From Glandiceps talaboti (Eukaryota > Hemichordata > Enteropneusta > Spengelidae), in assembly GCF_964340395.1 (NCBI RefSeq), contig NC_135551.1, forward strand, positions 1,200,001 through 1,264,000: 64,000 nucleotides of DNA, given 5' to 3'. How positions within the stretch are numbered: position 1 is the stretch's first letter; each line of letters opens with the position of its first letter. This document shows positions 1 through 11,781 of this stretch, one piece after another. Both the position numbers and the translations under genes were made by a program. The notes below the pieces were generated by a model that was not told where the DNA came from, ran no database searches, and saw only the letters and a list, made by a program, of their open reading frames with translations.

Positions 1-639
1 AGAGTCGGCGAATCTTTTTTATTTGAGAGTGTGCGCACGAAGTGATTTTCGTTGATTTTAAACCGAAGGTTGTCATTTGTTAGGAGAAAGTCATATAAAG
101 TTATCGCTCATTGCATTCTGCTTGAAATTGGCTGGGTGATCGAGCAAACGACGAGGACGTACACATATGTCACTTGTCTGGCAGTCACCTCCTACGTTTA
201 ACAGACGGAACAATACCTCTTTTGAAAATCGCTGATTTATTCTAAATGGAACAATAATGTTGGTGACTGGTTGGGGTGTATACAATACTCTATCAGCCAC
301 TTATTCACGTGTACCATTCATTAATGGTACAGGCACCTAAGCAAACCCCGAGATGTGCTCTTAGTCGTCCATCATCTTTCCGATGGGCTGTGCCTTATGC
401 ATCCATTCCCACCTACGATATGGATTTGACGGACATGAATCGGTAATGCTGAAGGCAAGTAAAACCCACGAACAGTTGGCTGGCGTGTACAGAATATCGT
501 ACAAGTAGCCCTGTACTAGTAGGGGTAATTTATAAACCACGACAACATCTCACCTTGAAGCAATATAAAGATCAAGGCTAGAGCGACAGTTCAATCGACG
601 AGTGTTGCGATTCCATTCCAAACAATCGATGCCATATGA
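1..639. other. Non-coding, no gene recognised
   Basis: Ordinary mixed-composition sequence. Short open frames of under 70 codons exist on both strands, but none shows a recognisable domain, signal peptide or good splice context. Nothing supportable is seen here. Confidence 0.5.
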
Positions 640-893
640 GGATATGAGTGATAGATAGAACAATAGATAGAACAATAGATAACTAGAATCAGGATATGAG
701 TGATAGATAGAACAATACATAACTAGAATCAGGATATGAGTGATAGATAGAACAATACATAACTAGAATCAGGATATGAGTGATAGATAGAACAATACAT
801 AACTAGAATCAGGATATGAGTGATAGATAGAACAATACATAACTAGAATCGGGATATGAGTGATAGATAGAACAATACATAACTAGAATCAGG
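640..893 (+). repeat. 40-bp tandem repeat, about six copies
   Basis: The unit starts aggatatgagtgatagatag and ends aactagaatc, exactly 40 bp per step. The first copy is a variant with an extra internal segment containing aacaatagatag. The later copies are almost identical, one starting ggg instead of agg. The near-identity implies recent expansion. There are too few copies and too short a unit for a structural satellite, and no coding frame is implied. Confidence 0.95.
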
Positions 894-1610
894 AAACATT
901 TTGACTGCAACGTTTGTCACACATCAGGTGGTTAGGTACAGGGAAAGGGGAGAACCGATCAAAAATATACCCTCAATTTACTTGTTATTTCAATGTCTGT
1001 ATGTTCTTCGTTTAGAATTAATCATAACAGAGATGGAATTATACTACGAATGTTCATTTCATGAAATAAACATACTGTCATATATTAAGTTGGTCCAATC
1101 ATACGCGTAATATTGTACAGTTAACAAAAACGGCTCTGAATATCTTCAACTAGTTTTTTTCAAAGAGCTTTTTTGAAGACGTTATAATACTATCACATTT
1201 TGGAATCGCATGGTATCTTCTCTATATCATTGTATATGATTGTATTACTTGTACGCACGATAAACCGTTTTATCATACACAAGCATATACACATTGATTG
1301 ACGAATAAACAAAACAAGTGTTTTTTTCTTTTTAAATCAGACAACAGTTTGATACCCAGGACATCGGGTAGCAGGAAGAGTATGAAGGGGTGGTTAAGTC
1401 AAATGTTGTCATAAAAAGAAAACAAAATAGAGTGTTATCATATTAATTGTCTCTCAAGTATTTCAACATACAGGTTACTACATTCAAAAAAATGTCAGTA
1501 TGACATGTCAGTACAGTACAAGGTATAGTCGGTGTTACCAAATTCATAGCTACATATATACCAGCTTTACCTAATGGGTAATATCCACGTATGTACACAC
1601 ATAGATATAA
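894..1610. other. Non-coding AT-rich stretch
   Basis: AT-rich sequence with poly-T runs and many stops in all frames. A 69-codon open frame at 901-1110 has no recognisable motif. Nothing else is seen. Confidence 0.5.
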
Positions 1611-1773
1611 GCAGACAGACTGACAGACATACATACATACACACAAACACACATACATACATACAGACAGACAGACAGACAGGCATGCATGCACACACAC
1701 ACATACATACATACATACATACATACATACATACATACATACATACATACATACATACACACTCTCTCTCTCC
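1611..1773. repeat. Compound microsatellite (CAGA)n/(CATA)n/(CT)n
   Basis: Blocks of CAGA, then CATA with scattered CACA, then CAGA, then a long CATA run, ending in CTCTCT. The Cys/Tyr/Met/Val-rich open frames on the minus strand across this tract are translations of the tetranucleotide and are not proteins. Confidence 0.95.
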
Positions 1774-2213
1774 ATATATATTATTCATCTTATGTTTTTG
1801 TGTTATACTATTTATTGCCCTTATATAAACGCCGTTGGGTTATCTAAAGTTGACTATGTCTGTCGGAGTATATTCTATATACATCACCATACAAACCTCC
1901 ATGTAACCTCACCAGTCATTTTGTAGTACTGTATATAAATTGATTTTCGTAACTTTTGATCATTCTTAAATTTGTTGAGACCAAGACTTCTCCTGACAAC
2001 ACAGAATGGAAAGAGTGAAAGATCATATTCATAGTTATAATTTTGTTGTAGTAATTGCATTTAATTCGATCGGCCACCCTGTATTCTGAATATATCCTGA
2101 ATATATCCTGAAACAACCAGATAACGTTGTGGATAACGTTAAGTATAACTGCATTTGACATCTTATTGTAGCCCAGTCTTATTTCCTAACGTCTTTCTAA
2201 AGTTAATTACTCC
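1774..2213. other. Non-coding AT-rich stretch
   Basis: No gene or named element recognised. A short duplication tgaatatatcctgaatatatcc occurs near 2087-2110. Confidence 0.45.
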
Positions 2214-2319
2214 GTTGTCTTGAAGGACTGACGCTTCTATATTTCAGTGTCCTAACTGCCATGGTTTTGTTACATCAAAATGGCAGTTACCATATAGCTG
2301 TAGTATCCTTCAAGACAAC
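2214..2319. repeat. Imperfect fold-back (hairpin) sequence
   Basis: GTTGTCTTGAAGGA at 2214-2227 is matched by its exact reverse complement TCCTTCAAGACAAC at 2306-2319. An inner pair, aactgcca at 2254-2261 and tggcagtt at 2281-2288, continues the stem with bulges, closing on a short loop containing ttacat. The arrangement suits a small MITE-like fold-back or a structured RNA. No flanking target duplication was recognised, so the assignment is open. Confidence 0.55.
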
Positions 2320-2820
2320 AGACGGGCGAAGAGTCAGCGGTCGTGTTAGATCCACATTCTTAGTTCTTAGATGTGTAGCTTTTGTTTGATAGCAAACCAA
2401 ACGTTTCGTTCCTCCTTTAACCACATGTGCGAATATTATCGCCTTAGAATCGTGTTCTAGCACAGCTGAAAACACTGCCAAAATCGATCTGTTCCTCTGT
2501 TGCTGGTTTGGCAACGGTTTCGTCATCGGCACACCCATATATTGACTAATGTCAAACGAACGTCTCAAACCCCAACAAAGGTGTTTTGGCAACGAAAATA
2601 AATTTGGATATCAATGACTGGCAAAAATCTTTTGTTTATATTGTTTGTGTTTGAGAGTTTTCAACATTGGTTTCTTGATATTAATGACGGGTATTTAAGA
2701 AACATGGAAGAGATATCAGGGTTTAATATTTGTTTTTAATTTCAGAATTGATAGATAATTCAAGGTGTTTGTTCATGGAACTGCTACAGTATCCTTATCA
2801 AACTTTCACATGTTTCCAAC
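2320..2820. other. Non-coding, no gene recognised
   Basis: A 101-codon minus-strand open frame (2287-2592) overlaps the fold-back arm and has no recognisable domain. The rest is AT-rich sequence. Confidence 0.45.
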
Positions 2821-3382
2821 ATCTACATACTAGTAATCTACATACTAGTAATCTACATTAGTAATCTACGTACTAGTAATCTACATACTAGTAATCTACA
2901 TACTAGTAATCTACATTAGTAATCTACATACTAGTAATCTACATACTAGTAATCTACATACTAGTAATCTACATTAGTAATCTACATACTAGTAATCTAC
3001 ATTAGTAATCTACATACTAGTAATCTACATACTAGTAATCTACATTAGTAATCTACATATTAGTAATCTACATTAGTAATCTACATACTAGTAATCTACA
3101 TACTAGTAATCTACATTAGTAATCTACATACTAGTAATCTACATTAGTAATCTACATACTAGTAATCTACATTAGTAATCTACATACTAGTAATCTACAT
3201 ACTAGTAATCTACATATTAGTAATCTACATTAGTAATCTACATACTAGTAATCTACATTAGTAATCTACATACTAGTAATCTACATACTAGTAATCTACA
3301 TTAGTAATCTACATACTAGTAATCTACATTAGTAATCTACATACTAGTAATCTACATACTAGTAATCTACATACTAGTAATC
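2821..3382 (+). repeat. 15/13-bp minisatellite, about 39 units
   Basis: Two interchangeable units, taatctacatactag (15 bp) and a 13-bp form lacking 'ac' (taatctacattag), alternate irregularly. A rare third form reads catattag. Units with the full form create ACTAGT sites. The tract starts and stops abruptly, ending in taatcaatctgg. Confidence 0.95.
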
Positions 3383-4613
3383 AATCTGGATAAAACACCT
3401 TTATGTGTAGGGACGGATTTCGTTGCGTACGTAAGAAACAGAATTCCGACATCACAGATGTATCAAATATCAAAATGTTGCCAAATGAAAAGGTGTCTGA
3501 GTTTTTACCTGCTTTCAGATAATCCTACGTATGGTGCAATGAGCCTCTCCTAAAGCTAATATTCGCATATAAAAAGGGTCGACTGACTTTTTTCTATGAC
3601 TGTGTGTTTTCTTTGTATTTGTTTGTTGATGCATAGGTTTATCAAACACCTAGTAATGTTACCGTCAGTGATTTATCTATTCAGGATTTCCGAATCAAAT
3701 TGCAATGCAAACTTCACCATGACACTCTTAATTTAACTTTGTTATATTCAAGAGTTTCCTAACTCCAATGGACTTGCCAAGCAAGAATCGTTGATGAAGA
3801 TTGGTCCGACTGGCGGGAGAACTCCCACTTGTGAAATCGTCATTGTGCACACCCCCCCCCCCCCGAAATATTGTTATTTTAGTTGATTAGCTATACCACA
3901 ATATTATGACGGTCATATATGCAATTGCTGGAATGCTGTCCATAAATCTGTCAATGTTGAGGCCCACATTATGACAGTTCGATAGAAAAAGGAATGTTTC
4001 TTACGACTTTGTCTTGTTGGTGATATTATTATCCAACTACAGTATATGTATATAAGGGAATTTTATTTTGTGATCCTCTCAGTATACAAGCTTTCCTCGT
4101 TTCTTGTTTTTCTTTGAGATATTCACCTCAATACATAGTCATGTCGTCGCACATTCCAATAATGACACAGATTTGTTGCCCCAAAGAGTAAACCTTCTCT
4201 AAACGGGACATATCAAACTGCTATATATACTGACTACCAATCAAGGACATGGGATGCCGGGCCACATAATACGACTTATTTTTCGAGAAAGACGGAACAG
4301 TCCTATGGAATACATAAAACACGACCTACAATAGAGTACTTATGGAAGGGTTACATACACTGTTACACTGGTGATGGATAATGTTGTCGGTGGGGATGTG
4401 AATTTACTTTAAACTATATTACTACAATCGTTACAATTGCTTTGTTGTATTTACTTTATTGATTCATAGTGAAAACTGAAAACAACAACTTTTGTTTAGG
4501 GGAAAATAAAGTGGACATGCCTGATTTTATATTTCAAACTTCACCATTTCACAAATCTCTAGACTGCTTAATATTCAGCCGTTCATTAAGAGGCACAAAT
4601 CTTACAGATAAGT
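3383..4613. other. Non-coding, with a 13-base C run
   Basis: No gene recognised. A poly-C run lies at 3852-3864. Otherwise AT-rich single-copy-looking sequence with stops in every frame. Confidence 0.45.
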
Positions 4614-4684
4614 CGTACGTACGTATTTATGTATGTATGTATGTATGTATGTATGTATGTATGTATGTATGTATGTACGTACGT
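4614..4684. repeat. (GTAT)n microsatellite with CGTACGTACG ends
   Basis: A run of about 14 GTAT units is capped on both sides by CGTACGTACG, so the whole tract is flanked by short self-complementary ends. Confidence 0.95.
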
Positions 4685-5102
4685 TGACTGATTTTTTTCA
4701 GAATTGATTCAATCTTAATATTATGCTCTAGCCAAATTTAACGCCAAATTTAGATTTTCTTGAAATTCGTCTGCAATACTCCTACAATCGATTTTCCCCT
4801 GTCACCGAAACAACTTTAACCATTTCATTTACCCCTCACATGACTTATGTAAAAACTAGCATCAAAATTGTCCATGTCGGTATGATGTTACTGGACATCA
4901 AACTAGGCGTGCATCCTCAGTGTAATGTAATGTCATCCAGAATGAATATTACACTGTGATGAATGCGCGCAATTTTGTGAGAGAGCACTGGACTTCGATA
5001 TTGAGTTCATACATGTCCGAATAGTAATGTTCTGTAGATGTCGAGGTCAAGGTGAAACTACAAATTGGAAACCAACGATGTATAATTGGCATTAAGGAGA
5101 AC
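4685..5102. other. Non-coding, no gene recognised
   Basis: No domain, RNA gene or known repeat was recognised between the GTAT tract and the 56/60-bp array. The phrase 'atttacccctcacatga' occurs here near 4830 and again just after the array near 5858, so the array may sit inside an older duplicated segment. Confidence 0.4.
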
Positions 5103-5830
5103 GGTCTTGCTAAGTGTAGGTTGGTCTACCTGCCTGTGTACCGTAACTCTGCAACAACGGACTTGCTAAGTGTAGGTTGGTCTACCTGCCTGCCTGTGTA
5201 CCGTGACTCTGTAACAACGGACTTGCTAAGTGTAGGTTGGTCTACCTGCCTGTGTAACGTAACTCTGTAACAACGGACTTGCTAAGTGTAGGTTGGTCTA
5301 CCTGCCTGTGTAACGTAACTCTGTAACAACGGTCTTGCTAAGTGTAGGTTGGTCTACCTGCCTGTGTACCGTAACTCTGCAACAACGGACTTGCTAAGTG
5401 TAGGTTGGTCTACCTGCCTGCCTGTGTACCGTGACTCTGTAACAACGGACTTGCTAAGTGTAGGTTGGTCTACCTGCCTGCCTGTGTAACGTAACTCTGT
5501 AACAACGGACTTGCTAAGTGTAGGTTGGTCTACCTGCCTGTGTACCGTAACTCTGTAACAACGGACTTGCTAAGTGTAGGTTGGTCTACCTGCCTGTGTA
5601 CCGTAACTCTGCTACAACGGACTTGCTAAGTGTAGGTTGGTCTACCTGCCTGCCTGTGTACCGTGACTCTGTAACAACGGACTTGCTAAGTGTAGGTTGG
5701 TCTACCTGCCTGCCTGTGTAACGTAACTCTGTAACAACGGACTTGCTAAGTGTAGGTTGGTCTACCTGCCTGTGTACCGCGACTCTGTAACAACGGTCTT
5801 GCTAACTGTGGGTTGACCTATATGTATGTG
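5103..5830 (+). repeat. 56/60-bp satellite with four-unit higher-order repeat
   Basis: Twelve full units plus a decayed thirteenth, each beginning gg(a/t)cttgctaagtgtagg and containing ttggtctacctgcctg. Units start at 5103, 5159, 5219, 5275, 5331, 5387, 5447, 5507, 5563, 5619, 5679, 5739 and 5795. The 60-bp form carries an extra TGCC. Lengths run 56-60-56-56, 56-60-60-56, 56-60-60-56, and base variants (gtaccgtaactctgc, then gtaccgtgactctgt, then gtaacgtaactctgt) recur in the same order. This is a higher-order repeat of about 232 bp in three copies. There are no unique spacers, so it is not CRISPR. Confidence 0.95.
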
Positions 5831-8800
5831 TCGGCCTTTCTGAAATTTGGAGACTTCATTTACCCCTCACATGATTACTCCTCTGTAATATGTCATTTAT
5901 TCAAAAATGAACAATGGACACAGATATTACTTGGAAGATACAAGAAAAGTAGAAGAGCACGCACATTTTAGATTCCTTCATTAATAAAGGGTCTGAATTT
6001 TAAATCTACCAAACGTCCACACTTACTTCTTATACATCGCATTTCGTTATAGAGTCGAATCAATTAGTTCAGTGTCAGTGTTTATGGCATGAGCTGTATT
6101 TATTTATTTATGTATATGTAGCTATACACAAACCATTGTATGTGTATTCCTATTTAGGTGATGCTACTTAAAAGAGGGGCTGTTGTTCACATCTTTAGTA
6201 AAATATGTACTTTCTGGACCAGGAGAAACAGTTTCCATGGACATTAGATACCAAAATACCGACAAGTTGGAGATGACGATGGGCAAAGTAGCTAATGCTA
6301 TAAATATATTTCTGTATGAAAAACAAAGAACACCTTTATCATTTAAGAAATTGCGTTGCAATGGTGTATGGGTAAAATGGTAAAAACACTCAACTGTATT
6401 GTCGGTAGTGGTAATTGAGAAATTTGGCATGAAATCTTGACAGCCCAACTTGCATTATTCGCACCAATTCATACATACAAGAGCTAGAGCTATTAGACCA
6501 CCCTTACTTAGTATATTTGTTTCTTTGCATTTTATAGCCAAAACATGGCTATTTGTACACACACCGCACTACAATATTTAGACTTCTATAATACCCTCTT
6601 AGGCAACATCCTAAACGTAGCCCATTTGTGTGCAAGTAATACTTGGGAGTCGTTTGACGAATCTCTTGTTACAAAGTGTCGCATATGGTCATTGTTTTGT
6701 TGGAAGAAAGTATCCATTTCGATATGGAAATTTCTATTTTCGAGAAAAATTAAAACCCACCGTAATGAACGAAAACACCCCCACAGTCCCAAAACAATGG
6801 AAAGGGCCAACAAAGCAGCAGTCGAAGGCACAGAAGTTTGCAATCACACAGATGCCCCATATGTACTTTTTTTGTTCAGAAAAAGCGCAGTGAAGCCAGT
6901 TGTGAGCAATAACACCTAATCAGTACGAATCTATCGTGGTTTACAGAGAGGCACGGTGCAGAAGTTAAGCGAGAACACTTGCTTATAATTCGATACATTG
7001 GGGAGCTAGGTTGAAACTATGCAAAAACAAAGTAGTTTAGGATAAGTAATATCAGATGCTGTCAATTTAGTTCTAAATAATCGAATTTTCATCACGGTTT
7101 GGCTTGTCGCATTTGTAAACACCTAGATACAATATTTGTTGCACCTGCTGGTTCGACAATTATTTTATTTTGGGTAATAAGTTGGAGCTTCATATTATTG
7201 ACTGTTTCCTAGAAGTAGAAACCCTCCCACTACATTGATAACTTGAAGACGACGACAACAAAGCTTGGTCGTTTTGTTGAAGCATAATACAACTACCTTG
7301 TGGTATCAGCCGACGTCAAAGTGACACGAAGCTTCACAGATATTCGAGTACACTTGCATTTCGCAACTTGAGAACGGTTAAAAGCTATGTCGTGTGCAGC
7401 AGTTATAGCCTTAACACTTCTGACTTTTAATGTATGTATTATCAAGTTCATACAGTAATACTCGCATCCCACGTCTGTCAACAAAGTACAACATAAGTTA
7501 GCCGTGTGTGTAGTTGTTTGTTTGTTTGTTTGTTTGTTTGTTAATGAGAGATGCAAGCATGTCGAAGAGGACAGAGAGTGACAACAACGCCGAGTCTCTC
7601 GCACAAGTTTGCTGTACAAGGGCAATCAGTTCCTTTACATGCAGCGATAGTTTTGTCAAATGTCGGTCTATTTGAGGTAAACTGCGATAGTTTTGCAAAC
7701 GTGTGCTTATGCACTGTGGAAATGTAAATGTAAATGTGGGGGTCGACCTTGCATTTTTGGGGCATATCAACGATATGTTGTGTATCAGCGGCCATATTGC
7801 AAGCCCTACCATGGGTACCTGTGACTGTGATTACAAAGGAGATTGCAAGTGGAAGTACTGCTTGATACTGAAGGTCAACGTTACATTCCATTACTAGAGA
7901 CTTCATTAACGATTCCAGTATTTTCATTGCTAATCTGGAGTCAGAAAATAAACAGGCAAACGCCATGCTGCTTTTTCAATTGATGTTCTAAAAGTTGTTG
8001 AGGTAGAAATTAGGGTAATCAACATGTTTGTACACGTATCCAATATGCTAAATTTAATATTTGAATTTTTTTAGTTCATTTCATATTGTCTGTGTGACAT
8101 GAGATGATACAGCATGATGTGGTTAGTTCAGTCTTCTGTGTCAGGTTATGTTGAAATGGTTGTGTGTGTGTGTATTCACAGCTTACTCTGGGTCAACGCT
8201 TTAGATTGTCAAATACACACCACATTGATCAGTTCTTTAATACAGTACCATGCTTCTGTATTAACACATACAAAATGGAATCTACCTGGGTTCACAAATT
8301 ATTCTAGGGTTTCCGTTAGAAGTATAGCTATACAGTGAGAAATAAACAGGGGGAATCTTCCCAGATATTCCCAGTTTGGCACCCGTGATGTTGAGCATTA
8401 GTTATCGCAGTGTAGTTATTTCTGGACTTACTATATAAAGCTTACCTAATTGAAATCACAGGAACACAATCAATTCAAACATCCCATGTTGCATTCTTAT
8501 ACCTGCCATATTGACAATGTTATTCTATATGGTCGTTGCCTATATAATCGTTGATAACAAAAGCGTTCACACCAAGTCGGTGGGTTCAGCACAGAGACAG
8601 CCACAATGTGGATGGTGATATTGTAATGCTTGACAATCACCTGTTTTTCCACATATCATGTAAGCACACACAACAAAATCAATACTACTTGAGATATCAT
8701 GGTGGTGTGTTCAAGGTATACATGCATAACAGGTATAGACGTTATCATATAGAAGGAAGTTCTCTTCTAAATCATCTATAGCCTTATCTGTTATCCCTTA

Positions 8801-11630
8801 TATTATGATTGGAATTACTACATATTAAATTCAACAAAACATTAAGTCAATACCTAAATTCCTAACTAAACTGTGACTACACCTTACGACTTAAATATTT
8901 GGTACATACATCATCTTACGCTCATCCCTTCCCATGAAGACGTTCTGCCACTGATCAATCACTGTTTATTACCAACCCCTCTCCGTCCGCGATTCCATCC
9001 AGGTTTCTACAGTCCCCACCCACTCATACCACGTCCTTGCCAAACATAGGGATCCATTGGTGTCCAGATGGAAATCAGCGGATTAAAATTGGCATTGTTT
9101 TCGACTTATATGCTCGGATTTTCTTTAAGTGTTCCTAATTGTACAATGTAACATTTAGCGAAGCTGGCGCGAAAGGGAACAGGTTTCGGCAGCTGCTGAA
9201 CTCTCTAGTTTTTAGTTTATCAATGTGTGGGTGAATTAGCGCAGCTTAGCTAATGTCATTCCTCCCCGTGAATACACTAATTGACCACTGATAGATTTTA
9301 AATAATTGTCAATGAATTCGTCACCCTGTTTCAAATCCGTGGTTACAAATAAAACGGTGAATATGAGACGGAAATGGGGAGCGAGAATGGTGGAGTGTAT
9401 GTGTTGTAGATCTGGAACTGTTTGTGTTTCGATACATCTCATGTTCTAAAGTAATCTAATGAAGTGAATAGAACAACTGGCAATCTATACTTCGATGTTA
9501 AACTAATAACAATCACTTTGCACATTTAGGAACCAGTTTTTAACGGCATACAGTGTAGATACATTTAAACAGACTGAATAGAACTAGTTACATCACTAAT
9601 AAGGCAGCGACAACTGTTGTGCCCGGTTTTCTCCTTTTTGGAAAAAAATTACATAAGCCGGTTGTCTTAACTTCAGTCTCGTAGTGCTACCATTTTTCCC
9701 GGATTCCCCCAAAGTGAAGCAGATTGGTAGCCATGTGTACAAACTTACACTCAGTGTGGATGAAAACACACCTTGTTCAATCAAAACACACATACATCAA
9801 CTCCCAGTAAATGCAAATAGCTATTCGCAAAACCTCCTTTTTACGAAATTTTAGGGTTCCTCTTGAAAGTGCGGAATCAAGCGACAAGATGTTTGGTTTA
9901 ATTGCACGAGTGCAAATGTAGGCTCTTGACATCTGTGAGTGAGTGAATGACGGGCAATACTTGACGGTTTACCAGGGTATGGGAAAAGGTTCAAGTAACG
10001 AGAAGTGTATTTGTAACGACATAATGGTTGAACTCTTAGCGGTATGTATGCCGATGCCACCTAGGTCAACATACCGTAGTTCGACTTCAATACCATGTGC
10101 ATATAACACACGGGGTTATTAAATTCCTCTAAACTTGAACCCATCGCAAAAATCAAATTTGGTATTATTTCCGTGAAGGCTAAAAGGCTGTGGTCTAAGG
10201 TACTAAATTTTCTGTCAAAACCTGTGCAGTTGCCGTGATATGATACCCAGAGTCGAGGACTCCATTGAAAAAACTCACCTTTTTAATGAATCTGCCATAC
10301 GCCCTTTACATTTACTGTAACCATGTAAAATGCCATACAAGGTGTAACACCAATTGTCGCATGAATTAAAATACTAGCAGTTTATTTTTTCTTTTAAACT
10401 TTACCACAGGAAGTCATTTCCGTTATAATTTATACATATAAGATTAATTCTTCACAAAACAAGTTTATCATTCCATTTTTCTATTTAAAGTGTTTCACAG
10501 GTACTTATGTAAGTTTATGTTCCTGTTTGGATTTATCAACATAGAACTTAACGATTATTTCTGTTCAAGTTTTCAATGACTGTTCAAACAAACTATCCTT
10601 TCTCGGTATGGTCACAAAACAGCGCCCACTGCCCCTTATGGAAAGTGATGTCCGCCTTCAGAGTAGACTTTGACTTTGACATAACATGTTGACGATGAGT
10701 TTGGTTCAAGTTCAATGCTACAGGGTTGCGATATTTATAGGAGTGTAAAACAGCTCTACAAATCTTGTTATTTTGTGTGATCAACCCACACACGTCTTAC
10801 AACCACAGTCATTGCATGCATTTTGATAGTTTGCCAACCTATGTCTGCGTTCGATTATTTTCATACTGTATAATGACACCAACTTAAGACTGAAAGCAAC
10901 AATTCCTATCTGAGTGGATGATGTGCCAACATACAGAAACATTGACCGCTGCAGGAGCGAGCAAGGCTTTCGAAGTATGTCATAGCGCCATGTTTTCACA
11001 GAGTATCAAGTATAGCCTAGGCTGCCAGTGGTTGCTGCTCTTCGAATAATTCAATCGTTTTTATAACACCCGTTTCGACTTGACGTATGATCGCTGCTAT
11101 CGTTTCAAGACGAACAGGTTGGCCTTAACAAGGAAAGGTCAAGGAACTGCCGTGTTGCAACAAATCCGCAATCTCTGTAAAGAATCGTAGCCTGTGAAAT
11201 GTGGACTAGTCATATATACAACTCATACTACAAGTTCCACGTCTGCAATGATTGCTACGGGGTTTGGACCCTCGCCGTTTCCACACTTTCCCATCATGAA
11301 TTGTACAAGTGACAGAAACGTTGGGAAGCAAGGCAAAAAACGCACAACTTCGGAAAATTTTCAAAAGAACCCAGCTTGTGGTGATTTTGAATGACAAAGT
11401 GACCACATACAACGTACACATCATAACTGCTATCCCTTGTTTTCGCTGTAGGCATTACTTCGATTTGACGATGCCGCCTTTCGCAACCACCCACACTCTC
11501 CCATTGCGTTACTTTTCGCGCTTTTCCAAGTAGTATTTTACATTATTTTTCACGTATTTTGCCTTTCTTTTCAACCAATTAGCGATCATACAAAATTAAA
11601 ACTATATGTAGACATGATTGAGATTCTTAC
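5831..11630. other. Non-coding; possible 3' intron or flank of the LIN28-like gene
   Basis: A 5.8-kb region of ordinary AT-rich sequence lying 3' of the LIN28-like exon in the gene's orientation. I looked for the rest of the cold-shock domain and the paired CCHC zinc knuckles on the minus strand and did not recognise them. Small features include a (GTTT)n run at 7514-7541 and a GT-rich patch near 8160. Open frames are up to 141 codons (7541-7966, minus) and lack known domains. Confidence 0.4.
11629..11630 (-). other. Splice donor of the LIN28-like exon
   Basis: On the minus strand the exon ends CACCAA followed by GTAAGAATC, a strong U1-compatible donor (GTAAGA). The conserved His-Gln of the cold-shock domain lies directly before it, so the intron sits after a complete codon (phase 0). 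Confidence 0.8.
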
Positions 11631-11779
11631 TTGGTGTACAAATATATCTTTAGAGCCGTCTTCTATCGTTATAAAACCATAACCTTTAGCCACGTTAAAC
11701 CATTTACATTTGCCCCTTCCTCTGATCATGTCTTCGCTCGCCGTCTTCTCCTCGCCCGTTGTCTCGACTTCTGCTCCAT
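11631..11779 (-). CDS. LIN28: LIN28-like cold-shock domain exon (internal, partial gene)
   Basis: A 149-bp internal exon encoding about 50 residues. It begins with the last two bases of a split codon, runs through an acidic leader ([14 protein letters not shown]), then the N-terminal half of a cold-shock domain. [16 protein letters not shown] carries the RNP1 motif KGYGFI, and DIFVHQ is RNP2. The cysteine in CKWFN and the NVAKG context match LIN28 of invertebrates better than YB-1-type proteins (which have TVKWFN), and the insertion before VFVHQ in vertebrate LIN28 is absent. LIN28 binds pre-let-7 and mRNAs and controls developmental timing. The rest of the domain and the zinc knuckles that would prove LIN28 were not found in the window, so another cold-shock protein remains possible. 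Confidence 0.75.
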
Positions 11780-11781
11780 CT
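11780..11781 (-). other. Splice acceptor of the LIN28-like exon
   Basis: On the minus strand the exon is preceded by GTTTTATTTCCAG, a pyrimidine-rich tract with AG directly before ATGGAGCAG. The in-frame ATG further upstream (11829-11831) reads through this acceptor and is probably intronic. Confidence 0.75.

Noticed and set aside
2287-2592. 101-codon minus-strand frame as a gene
   Set aside because: It overlaps one arm of a fold-back sequence and shows no domain or homologous motif.
5103-5830. Possible CRISPR-like direct repeats
   Set aside because: Units abut without unique spacers, no cas genes are present, and the genome is animal. The same applies to the 32-bp array at 28535-30100.
6164-6448. 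94-codon minus and 66-codon plus frames overlapping each other
   Set aside because: No recognisable domain; overlapping frames of this length are expected by chance in 64 kb.
1-11600. Search for the rest of the LIN28 cold-shock domain and CCHC zinc knuckles on the minus strand
   Set aside because: No convincing GFRSL-type segment or paired knuckle was found by eye; a profile search could still find a short exon.
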